7,383 nucleotides of DNA from Hyphomicrobiales bacterium. Lineage in GTDB: Bacteria > Pseudomonadota > Alphaproteobacteria > Rhizobiales > OSC116. Position numbers and translations under genes: made by a program. Location: assembly GCA_013214985.1 (NCBI GenBank), contig JABSRY010000110.1, positions 1 through 7,383 of the forward strand, in the 5' to 3' direction. Under the pieces are notes generated by a model. That model did no database searches, had not been told where the DNA came from, and was given only the letters and a program-made list of their open reading frames with translations. Positions 1 to 6,003 of the stretch are shown piece after piece (within the stretch, counting starts at the first letter, position 1; every line of letters starts with the position of its first letter).

Positions 1-75
1 ATTTTAAATCACCAGTCAAACCAAAGTGGACTTGTTTTGCGCCGCCCTAGTGGTAGAGTTTTACTCTGCCCTTGA

Positions 76-738
76 CATAATAATCTTATTTGTTTTGGAA
101 ATGTTGCTGATTATGACCATTATCTTATTAAACCTTCTAAAGCAGTTGATAAACAGCTCATTATAAAGGAATGGGACAATGTTCAGAGGATTATGGCCTC
201 ATTGGCTTTAAAAACAACTACCCAGAGCACGGTTGTTCGCAAACTCTCCACCGTTAAAAAAACAAATCCTACATTGAAAGCGCTTATTGCACTGGATGAA
301 ATTGTCATGACGGATTATATACTTGGTTATATTGATAGCCTGGAAGACCGCAGAGCTGTACAGAAAGCCTTAAATAGAGGAGAATCTTACCATCAGTTAA
401 GTTCTGCTATTGCCAAGACGAATGGTGGAAAAATGATAAACGGCAAAAATGAAATTGAATTGGATATCAACGCAGAATGTATCCGTTTAACTGCAAATAT
501 CATCATCCACCATAATGCGACAATATTATCTGGATTATATCAACATTATAAGGCCTTAAACCCCGAAAAAGCTAAAGAAATTATACGCTGGTCACCTGTT
601 GCTTGGAAGTTTGTAAACCTCATCGGAAATTATGAATTCTACAAAAAAGATAAAGACCTTGATATTCAAGAGGTTATAAGGTTACTAATTGAAAATTCTA
701 AAAGTGATTTTGGACTAAAGTCCAGTTCTACCGACTAA
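76..738 (+). pseudogene. Tn3-family transposase, C-terminal relic
   Basis: The reading frame encodes the last ~220 residues of a Tn3-family DDE transposase, recognisable from 'DYDHYLIKPSK', 'IIKEWDNVQRIM', 'LALKTTTQSTVVRKLS', 'ESYHQLSSAIA', 'GKNEIELDINAECIRLTAN' and 'WSPVAWKFVNLIGNYEF'. The Glu in 'LNRGESYHQL' (codon 382-384) matches the last catalytic acidic residue of the family. Full-length members have about 950-1000 residues, so most of the protein, including the two catalytic Asp, is absent. A TGA at 73-75 closes this frame. The 72 bases before it keep hints of the preceding region ('FAPP' in another frame) but are broken by stops. The first Met in the frame, at 193, lies inside the conserved domain and is not a true start. 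I see no clear inverted-repeat end in the ~100 bases after the stop. Family assignment is firm; that it is inactive is inferred from the truncation. Confidence 0.88.
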
Positions 739-843
739 TAATAGGTGGTTTAGAACCGAGACATATGGAAATAAAAATCCTGCCAAAAATGCATTTTGAG
801 AGGTAATGCGCCTACTACAGGCAATTGATTATTTAATTTTGAG

Positions 844-1842
844 TTACATATTCTTGGTTAGCCAACCTTCAATCGTCAATTGGGATTCTCGAGAATTTAC
901 AACGCCGAGGTGATTTACGCCTTCCAACAACCTATATTCCCCAGCACTAGTCAGAGGCTCTATTAGTTTTTTATATTCTTGTGGTATAAATGACTCGTCA
1001 TCCAACCCTACGATTAAAAGAAATGGTTGTTTCAACTTTGCTAAATCCGCTTTGAAGTCGTCTCGTGGCGCATACCCAGTGTTTAACCTATAGCTGTATT
1101 GTGTCGTTGCTGTGTCGCCCAATGGGCCGTCTAACACATGTTGTGGCATTGCAAAGCTAATAACCGGCAAGTGATTAAAAACCTTAATTCCAATTTTATT
1201 TAGCATTGAGAGGCCTATAATACGCCTTGTTGCTGGATGTGCCCAGCCGCCAGAATTTAGTCGGGTAGTCGTTGCGTTATATTTTAAGAATGGAGCCAAT
1301 AGGATAAACCCATCAGCCTTTGCATTAGAAGCCCCACCCGCAAAACGTACAACAAGACCGCCACCAGAAGAATGTCCCGCAATAATTATTTTGGAATTTG
1401 GTTTTGATACGTGATCAATTAAATCGGTTAAGTCATCCTCAAACTGCTCAATATAGTCAATATCACCTCGACGGATTGGATTTTTCCCATGACCGCGTAA
1501 ATCAGGCACAATAATTTGTGCTACTCCTGTTTTTGCAAGTGCTTTGGCTAACGTGTGAAATTGCATACCATGCCAGCCAGAACCATGAATAAAAATTACT
1601 ATTTTATTTGTAGGTATTGAACTTTCGTAGAGGCGATAATTCAAGAAATCTGCATTTTTGGTTTTATATTTTTGTTGGTCTGGTAAATCATCATAATTTT
1701 GTTCAAGAGACTGATCGAAGTTTAAGCCTTTATCGGCAGCAGGCAATATTGGAGTTGGGCTCTGAGACACAATAAGTGCTAGCGCAATTGCAATAAATGA
1801 GACCACAAACCCTACAATAATTTTAATAATGACCCAAAACAA
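844..1842 (-). CDS. Membrane-anchored alpha/beta hydrolase (lysophospholipase / serine aminopeptidase S33-like)
   Basis: A 332-residue protein with one N-terminal hydrophobic segment (residues ~4-25, after a short start) that acts as a membrane anchor or uncleaved signal, followed by an alpha/beta hydrolase domain (~80-330). The oxyanion-loop motif 'FIHGSGWHG' (84-92), 'PDLRGHG' (113-119), the nucleophile elbow GHSSG with Ser158, the acid in 'GLDDE' (Asp281 or 282) and His311 in 'GVNHLG' give a complete catalytic triad, so the enzyme looks functional. Substrate is unknown; ester or lipid hydrolysis is the family norm. The start is a TTG (1842-1840) placed 6 bases after GGAG, and no better ATG exists in frame. 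The gene lies reversed between Tn3 transposase and resolvase relics and may be a passenger or a neighbour. A weak promoter (TATACA, 17 bases, TAATAT) can be read upstream on this strand. The exact enzymatic activity is not inferable. Confidence 0.87.
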   Translation of the reverse strand: MFWVIIKIIVGFVVSFIAIALALIVSQSPTPILPAADKGLNFDQSLEQNYDDLPDQQKYKTKNADFLNYRLYESSIPTNKIVIFIHGSGWHGMQFHTLAKALAKTGVAQIIVPDLRGHGKNPIRRGDIDYIEQFEDDLTDLIDHVSKPNSKIIIAGHSSGGGLVVRFAGGASNAKADGFILLAPFLKYNATTTRLNSGGWAHPATRRIIGLSMLNKIGIKVFNHLPVISFAMPQHVLDGPLGDTATTQYSYRLNTGYAPRDDFKADLAKLKQPFLLIVGLDDESFIPQEYKKLIEPLTSAGEYRLLEGVNHLGVVNSRESQLTIEGWLTKNM

Positions 1843-2006
1843 ACCAATCTCCCATATATCAATTTAATAGAAATATATTAGCCTATTGGATGGCTTTTGT
1901 ATATGGCCTAACTGAACCTAAACTGATGGATTAGATACCCTGTCCCTGTAGCATTTAAACTGTCCTATAAATGGCATTGTTATAACCATAAAAAGAGGAG
2001 ATATTC

Positions 2007-2093
2007 ATGGAGGAAGTTAACATTATTGGGGTTGATCTAGCAAATTATATTTCCCAACTGCATGGCGCTAGCGCTGACGGGACGGTTGTTTTT
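2007..2093 (+). pseudogene. IS110-family transposase, N-terminal relic
   Basis: An ATG preceded by a strong ribosome binding site (AGAGGAG, 6-base gap) begins 'MEEVNIIGVDLAN', followed by 'SQLHGASADGTVVF'. This is the characteristic start of IS110-family transposases, whose RuvC-like DEDD domain opens with 'GxDLAK' (the Asp is the first catalytic residue) and 'FQ.HG...DG.v.'. Only ~29 of the usual ~300-400 residues remain. The frame drifts into unrelated residues and stops at 2130-2132. A resolvase fragment begins immediately after, so the rest of the IS has been lost at a fusion point near 2091-2100. The bases before the ATG may be remains of the IS left end, where IS110-group elements encode their bridge RNA, but I cannot identify one. 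Confidence 0.75.
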
Positions 2094-2097
2094 TTAA

Positions 2098-2319
2098 AAA
2101 ACTCTTGCGCCCAAAAAAGCCCAAGATATTAGACTGGGAAAGCCAAATGGTACGATCCAAAAGAGTAAATTTGATAAGGATAAAGACAGAATTGTAGAAT
2201 TATTGAATTTGGGCCTCTCAGTAAGAAAAATAGCCAAATTAATGAAGTATAATAATCACATTTCTTTAAACACCTATGTTAATAAACGGAAGTTGAAAGA
2301 TAATATTGCCCTTATCTAA
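2098..2319 (+). pseudogene. Tn3-type serine resolvase, C-terminal HTH relic
   Basis: The frame reads 'KTLAPKKAQDIRLGKPNGT', then 'IQKSKFDKDKDRIVELL', 'LGLSVRKIAKLM' and 'NTYVNKRKL', ending in TAA. This is the end of the catalytic-domain linker plus the C-terminal helix-turn-helix of small serine recombinases (resolvase/invertase family), which binds the res site. The N-terminal catalytic domain with its nucleophilic Ser is missing: full proteins have ~180-200 residues and only ~73 are left. An in-frame TAA at 2095-2097 and the IS110 fragment directly upstream show that the gene is broken. It lies in the same orientation as the Tn3 transposase relic at 76-738 and may derive from the same transposon, though that cannot be proved here. 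Confidence 0.82.
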
Positions 2320-2326
2320 GACGACC
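2315..2326. repeat. Possible remnant of a Tn3-family terminal inverted repeat
   Basis: TCTAAGACGACC overlaps the resolvase stop codon and differs at one base from TCTGAGACGACC, the outer part of the 38-bp terminal repeats of the Tn21-like branch of Tn3 elements as read toward the outside (which then end in CC). The next bases are AATT, so the terminal CCCC is not kept. No partner end is found in the window. The match is short and could be chance. Confidence 0.25.
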
Positions 2327-2804
2327 AATTATTGACTATAAACATTCATGAATCCAATGATAAAAAAATACTGTTTATATTCAAAAGGTTATTAAATTAG
2401 TCACTAAATTTTCAAAATCGATATTTGGGCTGAAAGCCAGTCCCAGTAAGGATTACAGACATGCCGTCGGACAAACCGTTCTTTTAGTCAATAAACCCCA
2501 AATTCGTCATAATTTTACCACCTTATTTAAAGTTATTGTTAATTAACATAAATGAAAAATAACTAAAGTCAATCACTAATTTATCAGTTAATCTCTGAGC
2601 TTGGACGCAAAGGCAGCTTCAGTATACAGATTATTTGCCCCACACTTTTTGGTACTCTCGTATGAAGCGCACTATAGGTGGAATAAAATAGGAATCTCTA
2701 TTCCTACATTTGATTCTTTTTTTGGCAAGCTCCACCAAAAATTATTATTTGCAACAGAGGCCCTTTATGTGTAAAAAAATAGATTATCATAAACTATAAA
2801 AAAT

Positions 2805-2833
2805 ATGACATGCGGCTCTCAAAATGGTAAAAC
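2805..2833 (+). promoter_or_regulatory. Candidate sigma-70-type promoter of the SorC-family regulator
   Basis: ATGACA (2805-2810, five of six to TTGACA) is followed after 17 bases by TAAAAC (2828-2833, four of six to TATAAT). This would start transcription about 50-55 bases before the ATG at 2895. The region is AT-rich and alternative boxes exist, so this is a reading by eye only. Confidence 0.28.
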
Positions 2834-2868
2834 AATAGTACTTTAATCTAGTGAAAATGCTATTTAGC

Positions 2869-2886
2869 CCGGATAATCATCATCGG
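2869..2886. promoter_or_regulatory. Imperfect dyad before the SorC start, possible autoregulatory site
   Basis: CCGGATAATCATCATCGG has inverted ends (CCG-AT / ATCGG, with an extra G in the left arm) and shares the core GATAATC with the perfect palindrome in the leader of the ThDP enzyme gene (5843-5857). It overlaps or abuts the ribosome binding site (GGAAAA, 2885-2890), where a bound repressor would block its own expression. Similarity is partial. Confidence 0.25.
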
Positions 2887-2894
2887 AAAATTAT

Positions 2895-3917
2895 ATGACA
2901 ACTAAACATTCTGAAACTAGTATTGCCGCGAAAAGACCTGACGGGGCGCCCCGTCGGATTATACCTGCGCATTTTGCGATGGATGAAGTACTATGGGCTG
3001 CTTGGTTATATTATGAACAAGGGCATAAGCAGGATCAAATTGCCAAACAATTGGGCATTTCACGGGCTTCGGTTTTTAATCTTTTGCAAAAAGCCCGCGA
3101 TAAAGGCGTGGTAACAATTGCTATCGATCCAACCATAGTTGTTCGCTCTGAATTAACATTGCAGCTTTGCGAGGCAACCGGACTTTCCGACTGCTACATT
3201 GTTCCATTTGCTCAGGCAACGGGAACAATTCACGAACAAATTGGGCATTTTGGCGCCCGCGTGATTGAAAACTTAGTTGGTCGAAATGAGATAATTGGAG
3301 TAGCATGGGGGCGTACAGTTTTTGCCCTTTCGCAAAAGCTTAATTCGATGCGACTGCCTAATGCCACTGTGGCACAGATTACAGGGAGTTCGGTCGCGAC
3401 CTTTGATTTTTCGCCAGTATTATGCACATCAAACATTGCCAAAAGCATGAATGCTCGATGCGTAAACCTGCATGCACCCGGAATTGTATCCTCGCCCATT
3501 GTCAAAAATATCTTGATGAATGAACCCGCTATTTTAGAACATTTTGCTTTGCTGCGCAAATGCACTAAAACTCTGTTTGGTGTAACGCAGCTTGACGACC
3601 AAACCTTGCTTATTGAAGCAGGCTTTATGAAGAAGCAAGAATTACAAGTTTATAGGGACAAAGGTGCAATTGGTTTTGCATGCGGGCATTTTTTTGATGC
3701 CGCTGGACAAATCATAGTCAGCGAATTTGATGATCGTCACGTTACAATGTCCCATGATGACCTGATGAAGGTGGAGCAACGTATTTGTATGGGCGGCGGC
3801 GCAGATAAGGTTATGGCTATTTGTGGGTTGCTTAAGTCTAAAATGGCAAATATTCTAATCCTTGATGAGGATACCGCACGAAAAGTTTTAGAAGAGTTTT
3901 CGACGGCGCATAACTAA
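2895..3917 (+). CDS. SorC-family sugar-binding transcriptional regulator
   Basis: The 340-residue product has the two-part layout of the SorC/LsrR/EryD family. An N-terminal helix-turn-helix spans ~32-73 ('HKQDQIAKQLGISRASVFNLLQKARDKGVV' region; recognition helix ~56-67). The effector-binding domain (~85-335) shows 'IIGVAWGRT' (133-141), 'GAIGFACGHFFD', 'ICMGGGADKVMAI' and the C-terminal 'ILILDEDTARKVLEE', all typical family positions. These proteins usually bind a phosphorylated sugar or polyol and act as tetramers on palindromic DNA. The length is slightly above the usual ~315 because of a ~30-residue basic N-terminal extension. The ATG at 2895 is preceded by GGAAAA at a 7-base gap; Met29 is an alternative start. 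The gene converges with the ThDP enzyme and ABC permease genes, which it probably controls. The effector is unknown. Confidence 0.88.
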   Translation: MTTKHSETSIAAKRPDGAPRRIIPAHFAMDEVLWAAWLYYEQGHKQDQIAKQLGISRASVFNLLQKARDKGVVTIAIDPTIVVRSELTLQLCEATGLSDCYIVPFAQATGTIHEQIGHFGARVIENLVGRNEIIGVAWGRTVFALSQKLNSMRLPNATVAQITGSSVATFDFSPVLCTSNIAKSMNARCVNLHAPGIVSSPIVKNILMNEPAILEHFALLRKCTKTLFGVTQLDDQTLLIEAGFMKKQELQVYRDKGAIGFACGHFFDAAGQIIVSEFDDRHVTMSHDDLMKVEQRICMGGGADKVMAICGLLKSKMANILILDEDTARKVLEEFSTAHN

Positions 3918-3934
3918 CAATTTGAACGGTGAAG

Positions 3935-3971
3935 CTCTGTTTGTTTTTAAAAATCATAAAAACATACAGAG
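3935..3971. terminator. Long dyad between convergent genes, likely bidirectional terminator
   Basis: CTCTGTTTGTTTTTA (3935-3949) and TAAAAACATACAGAG (3957-3971) are inverted copies with one mismatch in 15, separated by 7 bases, starting 18 bases after the SorC stop. The arms carry T-runs and A-runs, so on either strand the transcript forms a hairpin with a U-rich arm, which suits transcription ending from both sides of a convergent pair. The stem is AT-rich and no separate U-tract follows, so strength is uncertain. Confidence 0.45.
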
Positions 3972-3994
3972 TCAAGCTAGAATATGGTTAAAGC

Positions 3995-4025
3995 GGCGTT
4001 GCTTAAGCTAATTTATAACAACGCC
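3995..4025 (-). terminator. Stem-loop just after the ThDP enzyme gene
   Basis: GGCGTTG (3995-4001) pairs with CAACGCC (4019-4025), a perfect 7-bp GC-rich stem with a 17-base loop, lying 7 bases past the reverse-strand stop codon. The loop contains the palindrome GCTTAAGC. Only a short T-stretch (GCTTTAACC) follows in the transcript, so it may be a terminator or a 3'-end stabilising hairpin, possibly acting together with the longer dyad beyond it. Confidence 0.35.
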
Positions 4026-4032
4026 TGAACTT

Positions 4033-5805
4033 TCATAGGTTTGGCGATATTTTCCAGTCGCGCAGTTTATAAACTGTACCAGGTCGAACCCTTGGACTAG
4101 TAGATTTTTCCTGCAAACGACGTTTGAATGAATGAATTGGAGTTGCATTTTCGTCTATTCGTACTTCAATCACTGAAGGGCCGTCATGAGCGAATGCACG
4201 ATCCAATGCCGGACCGATATCGTTAGGCTTTTCTACATAAATCCCTAAAAGACCTAAGGCCTGCGCCGCGGCTGCATAACCCGGCACCATGCCTTCACGC
4301 TCCAGTTCAACAGACACGATATTGTTGAAATAAAGCTCTTGCCACATTTTTATCCATCCGAGTTTCCCATTGTTTATCACAACGTTAATGATTTTTTGTT
4401 TGTATTGCGCCTGAGTTGCTAACTCGCCTATCGTATATGAAAACGCACCGTCGCCAGCCACAGTTACAATTCGGGCATTTGGTCGTGCCGCAGCAGCGCC
4501 GATGGCAGCTGGAACCGAATAACCTAAACCGCCCTGACCACGCGCAAACAAAAATTGCCGCCCTGGTTTTTTGGCTGGAATATAGCCAGAAATCCAACCC
4601 GCTGAAAATGATGCGTCCGAAACAACAATATCATCTTCACTCAACCGTTTGGTAATTTCATTCATTATACGCGGAGGCTGGACAGGGGTCTGATTTGATT
4701 TCATTTCACTGACCTTGGTGACCTCATTTTTAGCGATTACCTCGGCAATACGAGACATCCAATCGCTGCGGTTCGGTTGTTTATTCATCGCGGCATTCAG
4801 CGCGACCATGGTTTCCCGTACATCACCTAATAGTGGCACTGTCGGTCTAAAAGTCCGGCCATGTTCGAGCGGATCGAAGTCGATGGTGATAGTGGCTTGT
4901 TCGGCCAAAGGTAATGTCCAGTTCATGCCCGTATTTTGGCTAACTTTTGAACCACACCAAATAACTAGATCGGCTTCCTTAATTAGAGTAATCGCAGATT
5001 GCGAGCCTAATGGATTGAGCACACCTGCTACATTAGCACTGGTTTCTGAAACCGATCCCTTGCCAGACAGGCTGGTCACCACAAGCCCAGACAGGCGCTC
5101 GGCGAAGGTTGTTGCTATCTCCGTAGCGCTTGAACCGTGCACACCGCCGCCATATACAATAGCGGGCCGTTTGGCTCTGGAAATCAACGCTGCCGCTTTT
5201 TCGATCTCGGATGATGGGGCAGTACTTCTTAGATAGGGCATTTGCACCGAACGGTCATCAATCTTAATTTTCAATAATTCTTCATCCCAATCCGCATCAA
5301 ATATATCATGTGGAATAATAACTGCTACTGGCCCTGGACGTGGCGCTGTTGCAACGCGAAATGCTGTGCGAATAATTTCAGGAAGTGCTGCAACAGAAGG
5401 CACAAGATATGCTTCTTTCGAGCAGGTTTTGAAAAAGCTAAGTTGATCAAACCCCTGACTGGCAATGCCCTTTTCCTTAAGCGTTAACCAATCTAATGGC
5501 AATTCACCAATGATACCGATCATCGGAATTGACGCATTGAGTGCCTCAAGAAAACCAGCAGGTAAAAGATTTGCACCAGGGCCAACGGTCACGTCACAAA
5601 CTCCTGGTTTGCCTGTTAGGCGGGCATATGCATCGGCTGCATAGGCAGCATTGCGTTCATCCCGCATTAATATATGTTTGATGCGGTCGGTACGCCGCGA
5701 TATGCCATCATGTAGCGCGGTAGTCTGACCACCAGGCATGCCAAAAACATATTCGATTTTATACTGTGCTAGCATTTCTGCAATTAAGTCGCCAATATGG
5801 GCCAT
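4033..5805 (-). CDS. Thiamine-diphosphate-dependent enzyme, acetolactate synthase superfamily
   Basis: A 590-residue protein with the three-domain order of the superfamily: PYR domain (~1-170) with 'YVFGMPGGQTTALHD' and the ThDP-activating Glu50 in 'RDERNAAYAADAYAR'; central Rossmann-like domain (~195-330, 'RPAIVYGGGVHGSS'); and PP domain (~385-560) with the diphosphate/metal motif 'GDGAFS' (from ~451) to 'INNGKLGW' (NN ~478-479). The essential residues are present. It should catalyse cleavage or ligation next to a 2-keto group, on cytosolic substrate. Relatives include acetolactate synthase, sulfoacetaldehyde acetyltransferase, glyoxylate carboligase and trihydroxycyclohexanedione hydrolase; I cannot choose among them. 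Context (SorC regulator, sugar-type ABC permeases, no small AHAS subunit) argues against branched-chain amino acid synthesis and for catabolism. The frame opens upstream to 5865, but the ATG at 5805 has AAAGGA at a proper distance, fits the family N-terminus ('MAHIGDLIAEML'), and leaves the palindrome at 5843-5857 non-coding. Confidence 0.88.
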   Translation of the reverse strand: MAHIGDLIAEMLAQYKIEYVFGMPGGQTTALHDGISRRTDRIKHILMRDERNAAYAADAYARLTGKPGVCDVTVGPGANLLPAGFLEALNASIPMIGIIGELPLDWLTLKEKGIASQGFDQLSFFKTCSKEAYLVPSVAALPEIIRTAFRVATAPRPGPVAVIIPHDIFDADWDEELLKIKIDDRSVQMPYLRSTAPSSEIEKAAALISRAKRPAIVYGGGVHGSSATEIATTFAERLSGLVVTSLSGKGSVSETSANVAGVLNPLGSQSAITLIKEADLVIWCGSKVSQNTGMNWTLPLAEQATITIDFDPLEHGRTFRPTVPLLGDVRETMVALNAAMNKQPNRSDWMSRIAEVIAKNEVTKVSEMKSNQTPVQPPRIMNEITKRLSEDDIVVSDASFSAGWISGYIPAKKPGRQFLFARGQGGLGYSVPAAIGAAAARPNARIVTVAGDGAFSYTIGELATQAQYKQKIINVVINNGKLGWIKMWQELYFNNIVSVELEREGMVPGYAAAAQALGLLGIYVEKPNDIGPALDRAFAHDGPSVIEVRIDENATPIHSFKRRLQEKSTSPRVRPGTVYKLRDWKISPNL

Positions 5806-5842
5806 TTTTTGTCCTTTCGTTTGACAAAGAGGTACCATGCCA

Positions 5843-5857
5843 CACCGATAATCGGTG
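5843..5857. promoter_or_regulatory. Perfect palindrome in the ThDP enzyme leader, candidate SorC operator
   Basis: CACCGAT-A-ATCGGTG is a perfect 7-bp inverted repeat around one base, 38 bases before the chosen start codon and downstream of a candidate -10 box. Its position is right for repression by blocking transcription. The SorC-family protein encoded nearby is the natural candidate to bind it. A related core (GATAATC) lies before that regulator's own gene. Binding is inferred only. Confidence 0.45.
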
Positions 5858-5874
5858 AAAACCATGGATAGTTA

Positions 5875-5903
5875 ATGATAAAGGTTGAAGGTTATTTTGC
5901 TCA
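5875..5903 (-). promoter_or_regulatory. Weak candidate promoter of the ThDP enzyme gene
   Basis: On the reverse strand, TATCAT (5880-5875) is five of six to the -10 consensus and follows TGAGCA (5903-5898, a poor -35) by 17 bases. Transcription would begin just before the palindrome at 5843-5857. The gap of 198 bases between the permease stop and the enzyme ATG leaves room for a separate promoter, although read-through from the permease genes is also possible. Confidence 0.25.
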
Positions 5904-6003
5904 GATCATGCGAATACCTGCCCAGCCTGATCGTGAATGATAAATAAGATATTTCCGCAACGGCATATCGAATATGTTCAGTTTATAATTGAAAGACGCG
6001 GAA

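Larger units (their letters stand above)
2320..2894. other. Gene-free intergenic region, probable degenerate DNA
   Basis: No recognisable gene lies in this 575-base AT-rich stretch. Two ~60-codon open frames without convincing starts are present on the forward strand (2364-2546, containing 'FGLKASPSKDYRHAVGQ', and 2592-2774, containing 'LFAPHFLVLSYEAHYRWNK'). They look protein-like but match no family I can name, and a few frames of this length are expected by chance at this base composition. A perfect 7-bp inverted repeat (TAGGAAT-ctct-ATTCCTA, 2689-2706) is nested inside a wider GGTGGA/TCCACC pair (2677-2682 and 2731-2736). The last ~90 bases carry the presumed promoter and leader of the downstream regulator. 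Confidence 0.5.

Noticed and set aside
786..822. AAAATGCATTTT palindrome and GCCT-actac-AGGC stem between the transposase relic and the hydrolase
   Set aside because: Stems are too short, and I see no clear terminator tail or family repeat, so neither a terminator nor a transposon end is claimed.
4715..5236. Long forward-strand open frame opposite the ThDP enzyme gene
   Set aside because: It lies wholly antisense to a gene with clear family motifs, and its translation has no domain; a shadow frame. The same holds for 6563-7075 and 3230-3565.
5806..5865. Twenty extra N-terminal codons of the ThDP enzyme (ATG at 5865)
   Set aside because: They precede the conserved family N-terminus, contain the perfect palindrome, and lack a good ribosome binding site, while the ATG at 5805 has AAAGGA correctly placed.
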